Positions 55,539-64,000 of a DNA stretch of 64,000 nucleotides are shown here, one piece after another. The notes under the pieces are model-generated. The model did no database searches. It saw nothing but the letters and a program-made list of their open reading frames with translations, and had not been told where the DNA came from. Location: assembly GCF_029690065.1 (NCBI RefSeq), contig NZ_CP121463.1, positions 2,728,001 to 2,792,000 of the forward strand. The letters run 5' to 3'. The DNA is from Arthrobacter sp. Y-9 (GTDB lineage: Bacteria > Actinomycetota > Actinomycetes > Actinomycetales > Micrococcaceae). The number at the start of each line of letters is the position of its first letter. Position 1 is the first letter of the stretch. A program made the position numbers and the translations under genes.

Positions 55539-56660
55539 TCAGCTCAGGTGCGGCTGGCGGAGATCAGGCAGCTGCTTCTGCCAGAGGCCCGTCACCCCCG
55601 CGGTCCGGAACCCCAGTTGCTGATTGACGGTGAGCAGATACCGGTTCTCGAGGGCGTTCCAGGTGTAGATCACGCGGACATCCGGGAAGAGGTCCTGCAG
55701 CTGCTGCATGTTCGAGATCTTCAGCAGCAGGCCCAGTTTGTTGCCGCGGTGCGCGAGCCGCACATGGGTCTCGTCCTGGAACACCACGTCCTGCCGCTGC
55801 GGCAGCACGCTGATGGTGGTGACGCCTACGAGAACGCCGGTCTCCACATGCTCGACGGCGGTGACCACCGTCCGCCGCCCCTGCGCCATGGCGATCTCCT
55901 CCGCACGGCGCAGCGCCTCCACGTCGTAGTCCTCCCAGACGGTGGCGGGCACCCCGGCATCCGCGGCAGCGGCGAGGGTGAGGTCCTCCGCGGAGGAGTC
56001 GAGCGCGGTCATGTCCGCCAGCCAGCGCTCGGGGCAGCGGTCCCGCCAGTGGTGCAGACGGTACCGTCCGTCGTTCGCGGCCTCGGCCTCCGCCGTGAGC
56101 TGGCCCTCCAGGACCGTGTCCAGCGGCAGGGCGCAGGAGCTGAACTGCTCGATCCGCTCCAGGGTGTAACCGCTGCGCTGGGCGAAGTCGACGGAGCGGC
56201 TCGCGAGCGGTACGAAGCCCGGACCGCTGTCCGGCTGCAGGCTGTCCTCGGTGTCCCCGAGGCTGGCGGCAGGGTGGTTCGTGTCGACCAGCAGGTGCCG
56301 CCGGCCCTCCGACCGGGCGAACTGCTCCGCGGCCCGGATGAGATCCCGCCCCACGCCACGGCCCTGGGCCTCCGGCAGGATGTCCAGGGTGAATTCCGCG
56401 ACGTCGATGTCCCCCAGCAGGGGCAGCGAGATGTCCGCGACGCCGACCATCACGCCGTCCAGGGTGGCGGTCAGCAGCACCTGCCGCTCATAGGGGTCGC
56501 GCAGTTCGTAGAGCTTCTCCAGCGGCGTGTAGGCGAGGTCGTCGGTCCCCCACGTGGCGAGCCGGACCCGGCGTGACACGTCCACGGCCGCCAGGAAGTC
56601 CGCGGCGTCCGGACCGTCAAGGGTGTCCGGGATCCACAGCTGCTCGATCCTGATGCTCAT
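55539..56660 (-). CDS. GNAT-family N-acetyltransferase, tandem paralogue 2
   Basis: The 373-aa protein has two GNAT domains. The N-terminal one carries ILPEAQGRGVGRDLI (acetyl-CoA pyrophosphate loop); the C-terminal one has AHRGNKLGLLLK and IYTWNALENRYLL. The start at 56660 is chosen because ATGA overlaps the upstream stop and GGAGGGG precedes it. It is clearly homologous along its length to its neighbour. Substrate unknown; two-domain GNATs include mycothiol synthase-like enzymes, but no specific match is claimed. Confidence 0.82.
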   Translation of the reverse strand: MSIRIEQLWIPDTLDGPDAADFLAAVDVSRRVRLATWGTDDLAYTPLEKLYELRDPYERQVLLTATLDGVMVGVADISLPLLGDIDVAEFTLDILPEAQGRGVGRDLIRAAEQFARSEGRRHLLVDTNHPAASLGDTEDSLQPDSGPGFVPLASRSVDFAQRSGYTLERIEQFSSCALPLDTVLEGQLTAEAEAANDGRYRLHHWRDRCPERWLADMTALDSSAEDLTLAAAADAGVPATVWEDYDVEALRRAEEIAMAQGRRTVVTAVEHVETGVLVGVTTISVLPQRQDVVFQDETHVRLAHRGNKLGLLLKISNMQQLQDLFPDVRVIYTWNALENRYLLTVNQQLGFRTAGVTGLWQKQLPDLRQPHLS

Positions 56661-57781
56661 GACCCCTCCGCTGCTGCCGCACGACCGTCCAGATGCGCCT
56701 GCCACTGCCCGTCATGACCCGCCGGACGGAACCCCGTCGCGATGTTTATAGCAAGCATGTGCTGATTCTCGTCCGCGTTGTAGGTGTAGATCCTGCGCAC
56801 CGCCGGGAACGCCTCCAGGAGCCTCTCGAAGTTGGCGGCCTTCATCCACTGGCCCAGGGCGTGCCCGCGATGCCCCGGCAGCACCAGGGTGTTGTCCTGC
56901 TCCCCCACCTCAGGGTGATCCGGGAGGTACTCGAGCACGGAATAGCCGGCGAGCTCCCCGGTGGTCCGGTGGCGGGCCGCCGTGGTCACCGCGCGGACGC
57001 CGCCTTCACGGCGGCGGGCGTCGATCTCACGCACCCGGCCGGCGTCGAAGACCTCCTCGCCGAGTTCCAGTCCGCCGAGAGGGATCTCCGTGGACATGCT
57101 CGTGGAGAGCCTGACGAGATCCTCGACATAGTCCTCCGGGGTCTCGTCGAACCACGTGACCAGCTCGTACGACTCCTCGGCCCGGGCGGCCGCCTCCTCC
57201 AGCAGCGCGTGGGCGGCACGGCGGGACTCGTCGGACACCTCGAGCACACTCGTCCGCTCCACCTGCACGAGCTCGTAGCCGCGACGCCGCGCGAACCGGA
57301 CCGCCCGCGACTCCGCAGGGACGCTGCCGCTGCCCGTCGGCGGGAGGAGCCGCTCGCCGTCGTCGTCCGCAGTGCCCGTCGGGTGTTCCGTGCCCATCTG
57401 GACCACGGTGCGGCCCTCGCTCAGCGCCACCGCCTCCAGGTGGTCCGCCAGGGCCCGGCCGAGACCGCGGCCCTCGAAGTCGGGATGCACGCCGACACTC
57501 AGCCAAGCGGTGTCGAGGTTGTCCTTGAGTGGCAAGTGGATCCAGGCGCGGGCCACCACGCGGCCTTCGAGGCGCACGAAGTAGACGCGCAGCCGAGCGT
57601 ACTCGGTGTCCCGCCACAGGATGAAGCGTGCGCGGTTCGGGGTGGCCAGGTCCAGATTGCCCCGCGTCCGGAGCACCAGCTCATCCGACAGCGTGCACAC
57701 GTCCAGGAAGTCCCGGGCCTCCGGGGACTCGAGAGACTCCGGCAGGACCAGCTGTTCGATGCTGAAGGTGGACTCCGTCAT
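56657..57781 (-). CDS. GNAT-family N-acetyltransferase, tandem paralogue 1
   Basis: The 374-aa two-domain GNAT has loops VHPDFEGRGLGRALA and LPGHRGHALGQWMK, and C-terminal IYTYNADENQHML. It shares the opening FSIEQLVLPESL with RIEQLWIPDTL in the next gene. TAGGGT lies 6 nt before the ATG, which suggests a leaderless start. The pair sits between rplA and rplJ. Substrate unknown. Confidence 0.82.
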   Translation of the reverse strand: MTESTFSIEQLVLPESLESPEARDFLDVCTLSDELVLRTRGNLDLATPNRARFILWRDTEYARLRVYFVRLEGRVVARAWIHLPLKDNLDTAWLSVGVHPDFEGRGLGRALADHLEAVALSEGRTVVQMGTEHPTGTADDDGERLLPPTGSGSVPAESRAVRFARRRGYELVQVERTSVLEVSDESRRAAHALLEEAAARAEESYELVTWFDETPEDYVEDLVRLSTSMSTEIPLGGLELGEEVFDAGRVREIDARRREGGVRAVTTAARHRTTGELAGYSVLEYLPDHPEVGEQDNTLVLPGHRGHALGQWMKAANFERLLEAFPAVRRIYTYNADENQHMLAINIATGFRPAGHDGQWQAHLDGRAAAAEGS

Positions 57782-57867
57782 CCTTCCACCCTAACCCGGC
57801 GCCGCTCCGCCGTCCCCGGCCGATCGCACTGCCGTCCCCGGTCCGGACGACCGCCGGCCGGGAATGC

Positions 57868-57900
57868 CAGAGGCCGCCCAGCGATGCTGAGCGGCCTCTG
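57868..57900 (-). terminator. rplK-rplA terminator
   Basis: A 10-bp outer stem (57868-57877 with 57891-57900) and inner 4-bp stem CAGC / GCTG with a 3-nt loop, 58 nt after the rplA stop. Confidence 0.78.
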
Positions 57901-57957
57901 TCAGGGGTGGCCTCCGTCGTCAGACGGGACCGTGCAGGCGAAGCCTGCGAGGGGCGA

Positions 57958-58665
57958 CTAGGCGCCGAGGACGACCTTGGTCACGTTCGGGTCCACGGAG
58001 ATGCCCGGGCCGAAGGTGGTGGCCACGGTGGCCTTCTGGATGTAACGGCCCTTGGCGGCGGTCGGCTTCAGACGAAGCACCTCTTCCAGAGCAGCGGCGT
58101 AGTTCTCGGCGAGCTTCTCGGCGTCGAAGCTGGCCTTGCCGATGATGAAGTGGAGGTTGGAGTGCTTGTCGACACGGAAGTCGATCTTGCCGCCCTTGAT
58201 GTCGTTGACAGCCTTGGCGACGTCCGGGGTCACGGTGCCGGTCTTGGGGTTCGGCATGAGGTTACGCGGACCCAGGACCTTACCGAGACGACCGACCTTG
58301 CCCATGAGCTCGGGGGTCGCGACGGCTGCGTCGAAGTCGGTCCAGCCACCGGAGATCTTCTCGATCAGGTCGTCGGAACCGACGAAGTCGGCGCCGGCGG
58401 CCAGTGCGGCCTCAGCCTTGTCACCCGTGGCGAACACGAGGACGCGGGCGGTCTTACCGGTGCCGTGCGGCAGGTTGACCGTGCCACGGACCATCTGGTC
58501 GGCCTTACGGGGGTCGACACCCAGGCGGAAAGCCACCTCGATGGTCGCGTCGAACTTGGAGGGGTTGGTCTCCTTGGCCAGGGTGACCGCCTCGGCCGGA
58601 GCGTAAAGCTTCTCCGCGTCGATCTTGGCGGCGGCTGCCTCATATGCTTTGCTGCGCTTTGCCAT
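57958..58665 (-). CDS. rplA: 50S ribosomal protein L1
   Basis: Mobile L1-stalk protein; represses its own operon in E. coli. The 235 aa begin [16 protein letters not shown] and contain [18 protein letters not shown] and [18 protein letters not shown]. The ATG at 58665 has AGGAG upstream; the frame is open to 58737 without a site. Confidence 0.96.
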   Translation of the reverse strand: MAKRSKAYEAAAAKIDAEKLYAPAEAVTLAKETNPSKFDATIEVAFRLGVDPRKADQMVRGTVNLPHGTGKTARVLVFATGDKAEAALAAGADFVGSDDLIEKISGGWTDFDAAVATPELMGKVGRLGKVLGPRNLMPNPKTGTVTPDVAKAVNDIKGGKIDFRVDKHSNLHFIIGKASFDAEKLAENYAAALEEVLRLKPTAAKGRYIQKATVATTFGPGISVDPNVTKVVLGA

Positions 58666-58792
58666 GCTGCGTATTTCTCCTTGTGCAGTTGTGGTCTGCG
58701 GACCGCGCTCGGCCCTGCCACTGCCCCGTCGTTGCACGGGACGTTATGAATTTCGAAGTGCCGGCGAACCGGCGGGTGGCCTGAGGCCGTGA

Positions 58793-59221
58793 TTACTCGA
58801 CCGTGATACCCATGGAGCGAGCGGTGCCGGCGATGATCTTGGCAGCAGCCTGGACATCGTTGGCGTTGAGGTCGGCCAGCTTGGTGGTGGCGATCTCCTC
58901 GACCTGTGCCTGGGTCAGCTTGGCGACCTTGACGGTGTGGGGGGTTGCAGAGCCCTTGGCCACGCCTGCGGCCTTCTTGATGAGCTCAGCAGCCGGCGGG
59001 GTCTTGGTGATGAAGGTGAACGAGCGATCCTCGTACACCGTGATCTCGACCGGGATGACGTTGCCGCGCTGGGATTCCGTCGCAGCGTTGTACGCCTTGC
59101 AGAACTCCATGATGTTGACACCGTGCTGACCAAGCGCGGGACCGATCGGAGGGGCCGGGTTGGCGGCACCTGCCTGGATCTGCAGCTTGATGAGGCCGGT
59201 GACCTTCTTCTTGGGAGCCAA
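58793..59221 (-). CDS. rplK: 50S ribosomal protein L11
   Basis: GTPase-centre protein and target of thiostrepton. The 142 aa show [20 protein letters not shown], with the conserved Pro residues at the drug site, and MGITVE at the end. TTG start with GAAGGA upstream. A 130-nt gap separates it from nusG. Confidence 0.96.
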   Translation of the reverse strand: MAPKKKVTGLIKLQIQAGAANPAPPIGPALGQHGVNIMEFCKAYNAATESQRGNVIPVEITVYEDRSFTFITKTPPAAELIKKAAGVAKGSATPHTVKVAKLTQAQVEEIATTKLADLNANDVQAAAKIIAGTARSMGITVE

Positions 59222-59351
59222 TGTAGGGTCCTTCTCTCAATTGCTTACTGAGGAACAGGAGTGCGCCTCAGTTGGGTGACCACCTTGGCGAGGTGGCCGG
59301 ACGTTCCAGAACCGCTAAAGCAGCACGGTCCGGGAACGAAATCTCGGGGTG

Positions 59352-60158
59352 TCAGATCTTGGTGACCTGGTTGAACGCCAGCGTGACCGGGGTCTCGCGC
59401 TCGAAGATGGAGACCAGGACCACGAGGGTCTGGGACTCGACCTTGATCTCGGAGATCGTGGCGGGCAGGGTCTCGAACGGGCCCTCCTTCACGATCACGG
59501 ACTCGCCGACCTCGAAGTCGACGTGGACCGGGGCGGCGGCGACGCGGGCCTGCTTGCCGCCTTCCTGCTCAGCCTGCTCCTGCTCGAAGACCGGAGCCAG
59601 CATGGAGACGACCTCGTCCAGCTTCAGTGGGACCGGGTTGTGGGCGTTGCCCACGAATCCGGTGACGCCCGGGGTGTGGCGGACGGCGCCCCAGGAGGCG
59701 TCCGTGAGTTCCATGCGGACCAGGCAGTAGCCGGGGATGCGCACGCGGGTGACGACCTTGCGCTGCGCGTTCTTGATCTCCACGACCTCTTCCATGGGGA
59801 CCTGGATCTCGAAGATGTAGTCCTCCATGTCCAGGGTCTGGACACGGGTTTCGAGGTTGGTCTTCACGCGGTTCTCGTAGCCGGCGTAGGTGTGGACGAC
59901 GAACCAGTCGCCCTCCTGGCGGCGGAGCTTGGCCTTGAAGGCCTCGAGGGGATCCTCGGCAGGTGCTGCGGGGGCGACGGCGTCGCTCTCCTCCGCGTCG
60001 ACAGCCTCCGCGTCGTCTGCCTCGGCGACGGCTTCCGCTTCCTCAGCCTCGGCGGCCGGGGTTTCGGGCGCAGCAGTGTCAGCCTCGACGGCGTCCTGGG
60101 ACTCCGGGGCGACGTCCTGGTTGACGGCCTCGCTGAATTCGAGCTCCTGCTCAGACAC
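59352..60158 (-). CDS. nusG: Transcription termination/antitermination protein NusG
   Basis: Binds the polymerase clamp and Rho or S10. The product is 268 aa from GTG 60158, preceded by AGGAG. About 90 residues of acidic Ala/Glu-rich sequence precede the NGN domain ([17 protein letters not shown]), a common actinobacterial extension. The KOW domain ([14 protein letters not shown]) ends the protein. Confidence 0.96.
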   Translation of the reverse strand: MSEQELEFSEAVNQDVAPESQDAVEADTAAPETPAAEAEEAEAVAEADDAEAVDAEESDAVAPAAPAEDPLEAFKAKLRRQEGDWFVVHTYAGYENRVKTNLETRVQTLDMEDYIFEIQVPMEEVVEIKNAQRKVVTRVRIPGYCLVRMELTDASWGAVRHTPGVTGFVGNAHNPVPLKLDEVVSMLAPVFEQEQAEQEGGKQARVAAAPVHVDFEVGESVIVKEGPFETLPATISEIKVESQTLVVLVSIFERETPVTLAFNQVTKI

Positions 60159-60206
60159 GTGGTCTCCTGCTTCGTCGTTAGTGCATTGCAAGCGTGGGTA
60201 CGCTCG

Positions 60207-60223
60207 GGGTGGCCGAGCCACCC
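60207..60223 (-). promoter_or_regulatory. Hairpin in the secE-nusG gap
   Basis: Perfect 7-bp stem GGGTGGC / GCCACCC with a 3-nt loop in the 158-nt gap, about 48 nt before nusG. Role unknown. Confidence 0.38.
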
Positions 60224-60316
60224 AGAGGGGCATCCCACTTAAATGGCTCAATTCCACAGGCAGCCATCTCAACCCCCTCGCGGGGGCGATCCGGTGGCCT
60301 GCGGAAAGTCAGTCGG

Positions 60317-60598
60317 TCAGCGTTCCGTGGGACCCGTGCCGCCGAACACCCAGCCGACGCCCACGCCGAAGGCGAGGTCCAGGAGGGTGACGATCAGCAT
60401 GACGATCGCCACGAAGACCAGCACCACCAGCGTGTAGTTGAGGAGTTCGGAGCGGGTCGGCGTGACGACCTTCTTCAGCTCGCCGATCATCTGCCGGAAG
60501 AACAGGGCGATCCGGGCGAAGAAGCCCAGCTTCTTGCCCTTCTTCCCGCCGCTCTTGGCTGGACGGCCCTGAGCGTCATTGGCGGCAGTATCGGTCAC
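60317..60598 (-). CDS. secE: Preprotein translocase subunit SecE
   Basis: Clamps SecY in the translocon. The 93 aa have a basic cytoplasmic part (KKGKKLGFFARIALFFRQM), the conserved GELKKVVTPTRSEL and one membrane span (YTLVVLVFVAIVMLIVTLLD). GTG 60598 is chosen because GAGGGA precedes it; the frame is open to 60694 but starts there look unnatural. Confidence 0.95.
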   Translation of the reverse strand: MTDTAANDAQGRPAKSGGKKGKKLGFFARIALFFRQMIGELKKVVTPTRSELLNYTLVVLVFVAIVMLIVTLLDLAFGVGVGWVFGGTGPTER

Positions 60599-60713
60599 TG
60601 TTCCCTCGCTCTTCTTTGCCGTGCTGTTCTGACGAACCCGTGCGGCTACCGTTCGGCAAGCCTCAGTGCTGGTGCTGTGGTTTTCCCGGCTCACGCCTGG
60701 AGCTAACCATGCG

Positions 60714-60786
60714 CAGGGCAGACAGGACTCGAACCTGCAACCTGCGGTTTTGGAGACCGCTGCGCTACCAATTGCGCCACTACCCT
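60714..60786 (-). tRNA. tRNA-Trp (CCA)
   Basis: 73-nt cloverleaf: acceptor AGGGTAG / CTGCCCT, D arm GCGC / GCGC, anticodon stem GCGGT / ACCGC with loop CTCCAAA (anticodon CCA) and TTCGAGT T loop. The 3' CCA is not encoded. It lies just upstream of secE, as in many actinobacteria. Confidence 0.97.
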
Positions 60787-60827
60787 ATGGAGTCGGATGG
60801 CCTTTCGGCTTCCAACACCGAGGTACA

Positions 60828-60856
60828 ACTATACGCAAGATGTGGGAAAACGTCTA
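60828..60856 (-). promoter_or_regulatory. tRNA-Trp promoter (probably also secE-nusG)
   Basis: Minus strand TAGACG (60851-60856), 17-nt spacer, TATAGT (60828-60833), about 40 nt before the tRNA 5' end. Confidence 0.68.
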
Positions 60857-60968
60857 AGTGGGACTCATCGCCGGTTCCGGCTGTGCCTCGTGGATCACCT
60901 CAGCCTAAGCTTGGAAGTGCCGGTTGACCCCGGGATCACGCTGAAAAACACGCGAAGGACTCCGCCCC

Positions 60969-62189
60969 ATGCCCTCTTCACGCATCTCCCGACGCATCTC
61001 CTCCATCGCCGAATCCGCCACCCTCGCGGTGGACGCGAAGGCCAAGGCCCTCAAGGCCGCGGGCCGTCCGGTGATCGGCTTCGGGGCAGGTGAGCCGGAC
61101 TTCCCCACCCCCGGGTACATCGTGGAAGCCGCGATCGAGGCCGCGAAGAATCCCGCGTATCACCGCTATTCCCCGGCCGGAGGTCTGCCCCAGCTCAAGC
61201 AGGCCATCGCGGAGAAGACGCTCCGTGACTCCGGCTACCAGGTGGACGCCTCCCAGGTGCTGGTGACCAACGGCGGCAAGCAGGCCGTGTACAACGCCTT
61301 CGCCACGCTCCTGGATCCGGGCGACGAGGTCATCGTCCCGACCCCGTTCTGGACCACCTACCCCGAAGCGATCCGCCTGGCCGGTGGCGTGCCCGTGGAG
61401 GTCTTCGCCGGACCGGAGCAGGGCTACCTGGTCACCGTGGAGCAGCTCGAAGCCGCCCTGACGGAGAACACCAAGGTCCTGCTCTTCGTCTCCCCGTCCA
61501 ACCCCACGGGCGCCGTGTACTCCCCGGAGCAGGTCGCCGAAATCGGCGCCTGGGCCGCCTCCAAGGGTCTCTGGGTGGTCACGGATGAGATCTACGAGCA
61601 CCTGACTTACGACGGCGTGCCCTTCACCTCCATCGCGGCCGCCGCTCCGGAGCTCGGCGACAAGGTCATCATCCTCAACGGCGTGGCCAAGACATACGCC
61701 ATGACCGGCTGGCGCGTGGGCTGGATGATCGGCCCGGCCGACGTCATCAAGGCGGCCACCAACCTGCAGTCGCACGCGACCAGCAACGTCTCCAACATCA
61801 TGCAGATCGCCGCGCTGGCCGCCGTCTCCGGCCCGCTCACCGCGGTGGATGAGATGAAGGTGGCCTTCGACCGTCGCCGTCAGGCGATCACGGCGGGCCT
61901 CAACGCGATCGACGGCGTGGAGTGCCCGACGCCGAAGGGCGCCTTCTACGCCTACGCGGACGTCCGCGGGCTGCTGGGGAAGTCGTTCCCGACGGCCGCC
62001 GGCGGGACCGCCATTCCGCAGACCAGTGCCGAGCTGGCGGCGCTCATCCTCGACGAGGTCGAGGTCGCGGTGGTGCCGGGTGAGGCGTTCGGCCCGAGCG
62101 GCTACCTCCGCCTGAGCTACGCCCTGGGCGACGACGACCTCGCCGAAGGCGTCCGCCGTCTGCAGGAGTTCCTCGGCAAGGCCGCGTGA
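60969..62189 (+). CDS. Pyridoxal-phosphate aminotransferase (aspartate aminotransferase type)
   Basis: Class I/II aminotransferase that probably moves amino groups between aspartate (or aromatic amino acids) and 2-oxoglutarate. The 406 aa contain [43 protein letters not shown] and the PLP Lys in [22 protein letters not shown] lies about 9 nt before the ATG. A TAAGCT at 60906 may be its -10. Divergent from tRNA-Trp. Confidence 0.92.
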   Translation: MPSSRISRRISSIAESATLAVDAKAKALKAAGRPVIGFGAGEPDFPTPGYIVEAAIEAAKNPAYHRYSPAGGLPQLKQAIAEKTLRDSGYQVDASQVLVTNGGKQAVYNAFATLLDPGDEVIVPTPFWTTYPEAIRLAGGVPVEVFAGPEQGYLVTVEQLEAALTENTKVLLFVSPSNPTGAVYSPEQVAEIGAWAASKGLWVVTDEIYEHLTYDGVPFTSIAAAAPELGDKVIILNGVAKTYAMTGWRVGWMIGPADVIKAATNLQSHATSNVSNIMQIAALAAVSGPLTAVDEMKVAFDRRRQAITAGLNAIDGVECPTPKGAFYAYADVRGLLGKSFPTAAGGTAIPQTSAELAALILDEVEVAVVPGEAFGPSGYLRLSYALGDDDLAEGVRRLQEFLGKAA

Positions 62190-62236
62190 GCCACGCCGCC
62201 TGAGCCGCAACGGCCGCGCCGCGGTCGTACCGCGGC

Positions 62237-62283
62237 AACACGAACGCCCCGCACCGTCCAGCACGGTGCGGGGCGTTCGTGTT
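62237..62283 (+). terminator. Aminotransferase terminator
   Basis: Perfect 21-bp stem (62237-62257 with 62263-62283), 5-nt loop, then TTC. Strong intrinsic terminator. Confidence 0.9.
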
Positions 62284-62350
62284 TTCAGGGTGTGTCTCGG
62301 CGGTTCCGGCTCCGCTGCCCTGTCTCCAGGGTCCTGGCTCCGATGCCCCG

Positions 62351-62414
62351 GCCTGTCGGATTCCTTGCCCGTCGGAGTCCTTGCCTGCCGGATTCCCGGC
62401 CCGCCGGGCGGTCC
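62351..62414. repeat. Degenerate 16-bp tandem repeats
   Basis: Four consecutive 16-nt units (62351, 62367, 62383, 62399) share GCC(T/C)G(T/C)CGGATTCC-like sequence; the fourth is more diverged. They lie between the terminator and the MFS gene. Confidence 0.6.
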
Positions 62415-62484
62415 TGGACGGCAGGGCAATGACCCCGGACTCCGGGTCAAGGATGAGCGCTCTCAGCCCGGAACAGTGGAGTCC

Positions 62485-63699
62485 ATGAAACCCACCGCTC
62501 TTCGACGCGCACCCTTCGCGATCCCCGCCCTGGCCCTCGGCATCACCCTGCTGGTGGCCAGCGAATTCCTCCCGGCGAGCGTCCTGCCCCTCATCGCCGC
62601 CGACGTGGGGGTCAGTGACGGCACCGCCGGACTGGCCGTGGCGGCCACGTCCCTGGCCGGCGCACTGACCGCCCCCAGCCTCGCCAGCCTGGTGCCCCGC
62701 ACCGACCGGCGGACCGTGCTGGTCGTCCTGCTCGGGATCGGGACGCTGGCCGATGTGCTGGTGGCCCTCGCCCCGTCCTTCCCCGTCCTGCTGCTCGGAC
62801 GCCTGATCCTGGGCGTCGCGATCGCGGGCTACTGGTCCCTGGCGTTCGGGGCCGGGGTCCACGTCCTGCCGTCGCGTGCCGCCCTGGTCTCCACGGCCCT
62901 GGCGACCGGCACCAGCGTGGCGACCATCGCCGCGATGCCGCTCGCCGCCGTCGTCGGGACGGCGCTCGGCTGGCGGCAGGTCTTCTGGGCGGCCGCCGCG
63001 GTGGGCGTCCTCGCCACCTTCACGCTCGCGCTCACGCTGCCCACCGTGCCGGCGCATCCTTCGGCCGGGTCCGCGATGATGCGCCGGGCTCTCGGGCGTC
63101 GCCGTCTCATGCTCGGGATCCTCTGCGTCGGGCTGGCCGCCTTCGCGAACTTCACCGCGTACCCGTACATCAGGCTCGCGATCGACTCCGTGGACCCGGG
63201 AGCCATGGGCTGGCTCCTGCTGCTCTGGGGCGTCGGCGGCCTCGTGGGGAACGTCCTGGCGGGCGCCATCTCGCGCCGGCTGCGGCTCGCCGTCTCACTC
63301 GGGCCCGTCGTCCTGGCGGCTTCGCTCCTGCTGGCCTCGCAGAGCGGCACTACGGCGTCCCTGACCGTGGCGAGCCTCGCCTGGGGCCTCGGGTTCAATC
63401 TGGTGCCGGTGACGACTCAGCTGTGGGTCACCACGGTCGAGCCGGACGACGCCGAGGCCGCGGTCAGTCTTCAGGTCACCGCGTTCCAGGCGGCGATCAC
63501 GCTGGGCGCCGTCGTCGGCGGGCTGCTGGTGGATCACTCGGGACTGGCCGCGGTCTTCGTCACCGCGGCGACGGCGGCCGTGCTGGCCGGCGTCGGGTTC
63601 GCGCTGCTGCCCGCTCAGCCCGCGGATGCCCGCCAGCGGCCGGGAGTGGTCCCGCGTTCCGCGGAGAACGCCCGGACGAAGGCGGCGTCGGATGCGTAG
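62485..63699 (+). CDS. MFS transporter (DHA1-like efflux)
   Basis: Inner-membrane transporter, 404 aa with about 12 hydrophobic segments, starting FAIPALALGITLLVASEFLPASVLPLIA. The A-motif-like loop is SLASLVPRTDRRTV. The ATG at 62485 is chosen; a GTG at 62476 is possible. The soluble C-terminus (about 25 residues, Arg/Ala/Pro-rich) is encoded antisense to the end of the AraC gene. Substrate unknown; arabinose or drug efflux relatives exist. Confidence 0.88.
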   Translation: MKPTALRRAPFAIPALALGITLLVASEFLPASVLPLIAADVGVSDGTAGLAVAATSLAGALTAPSLASLVPRTDRRTVLVVLLGIGTLADVLVALAPSFPVLLLGRLILGVAIAGYWSLAFGAGVHVLPSRAALVSTALATGTSVATIAAMPLAAVVGTALGWRQVFWAAAAVGVLATFTLALTLPTVPAHPSAGSAMMRRALGRRRLMLGILCVGLAAFANFTAYPYIRLAIDSVDPGAMGWLLLLWGVGGLVGNVLAGAISRRLRLAVSLGPVVLAASLLLASQSGTTASLTVASLAWGLGFNLVPVTTQLWVTTVEPDDAEAAVSLQVTAFQAAITLGAVVGGLLVDHSGLAAVFVTAATAAVLAGVGFALLPAQPADARQRPGVVPRSAENARTKAASDA

Positions 63700-64000
63700 C
63701 CGACGCTCGCGGCGATCTGACTGATCTGCTGGTCCCCGTTCCGCAGCAGATGGGCGGCGCGGGCGAGCCGCTCCTGGCGCACGTACTGCATGGGCGTCAC
63801 GCCCGTCTGCGCGCGGAAACGCTCCGCCAGGGCCGAACGGCTCAGGAGCGCCAGCCTGGACAGCTGCAGCAGGGTCCAGGGGTGCCCAGGATCCTGACGG
63901 ATGGCGGAGGCGGCCCGGCACACCCCGGGGTCCCATTCGCCCACGGATTCCGCCGTGTCCAGGGAGACGATCATCGCGCCGCCGATCAGATGTCCGTACC
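63615..64000 (-). CDS. AraC-family transcriptional regulator, N-terminus outside window
   Basis: The visible 127 residues (including a partial N-terminal region GHLIGGAMIVSLDTAESVG) end with the double helix-turn-helix of AraC proteins: QLSRLALLSRSALAERFRAQ, then QISQIAASVGYASDAAFVRAF and GTTPGRWR. The frame continues past 64000, so the likely cupin-type sensor domain is missing. It overlaps the MFS gene by 85 nt tail-to-tail, and may control that gene. Confidence 0.88.
   Translation of the reverse strand, partial: YGHLIGGAMIVSLDTAESVGEWDPGVCRAASAIRQDPGHPWTLLQLSRLALLSRSALAERFRAQTGVTPMQYVRQERLARAAHLLRNGDQQISQIAASVGYASDAAFVRAFSAERGTTPGRWRASAG

Noticed and set aside
63975-64000. ATG at 63974 as the start of the AraC regulator
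   Set aside because: The frame stays open to the window edge and AraC proteins are longer, so the visible ATG is internal.

Overview
The window is a chromosomal segment of a high-GC Gram-positive bacterium, most likely a member of the Micrococcaceae (Arthrobacter and relatives). The evidence is the very GC-rich coding, the actinobacterial forms of NusG (acidic N-terminal extension), RpoB, S9 and L29, the frequent GTG and TTG starts, and gene starts that look leaderless. It is dominated by the ribosomal protein and RNA polymerase superoperons, nearly all on the minus strand. I see no prophage, insertion sequence, CRISPR array, rRNA, or recognisable defence or biosynthetic cluster.

Left end (1-9600): partial glgX, then the cell-wall and cofactor group glmS-acpS-nnr (minus), the divergent pair coaA-VanY carboxypeptidase (plus), mscL (plus) and glmM (minus). 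GlmS and GlmM are two consecutive steps toward UDP-GlcNAc. Six genes here and nearby (acpS, glmS, coaA, mscL, glmM, truA) have a -10 hexamer ending exactly 7 nt before the start codon, which suggests leaderless mRNAs.

9600-15100 (minus): rplM-rpsI, truA, rpoA-rplQ, and infA-rpmJ-rpsM-rpsK. 15100-21600 is an accessory block: a P1-family peptidase, a sugar-type ABC importer without its ATPase (two permeases and a lipoprotein), and an unusual amidohydrolase. 21600-29070 (minus): map, then the spc operon rplN-rplX-rplE-rpsH-rplF-rplR-rpsE-rpmD-rplO-secY-adk, with a perfect 42-bp palindrome between rplO and secY. A UvrA-like ABC protein (29071-31341) splits spc from the S10 operon rpsJ to rpsQ (31588-36894). 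Then come tuf, fusA, rpsG and rpsL (the str operon), rpoC and rpoB.

50190-64000: a YbaK-family deacylase, a thiolase and a secreted 5'-nucleotidase lie between rpoB and rplJL. Tandem paralogous GNAT acetyltransferases lie between rplJL and rplKA. Then follow nusG, secE and tRNA-Trp, and diverging from them an aminotransferase, an MFS transporter and a convergent, overlapping AraC regulator cut by the window edge.

The less ordinary content is regulatory: structured leaders (rplJ attenuator, a possible pseudoknot before rplN, hairpins before rplM, infA and rpsJ), an 11-mer shared by the rpoA and rpoB upstream regions, and well-formed promoters and terminators that divide the superoperons into units. 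I found no clearly new multi-gene system.
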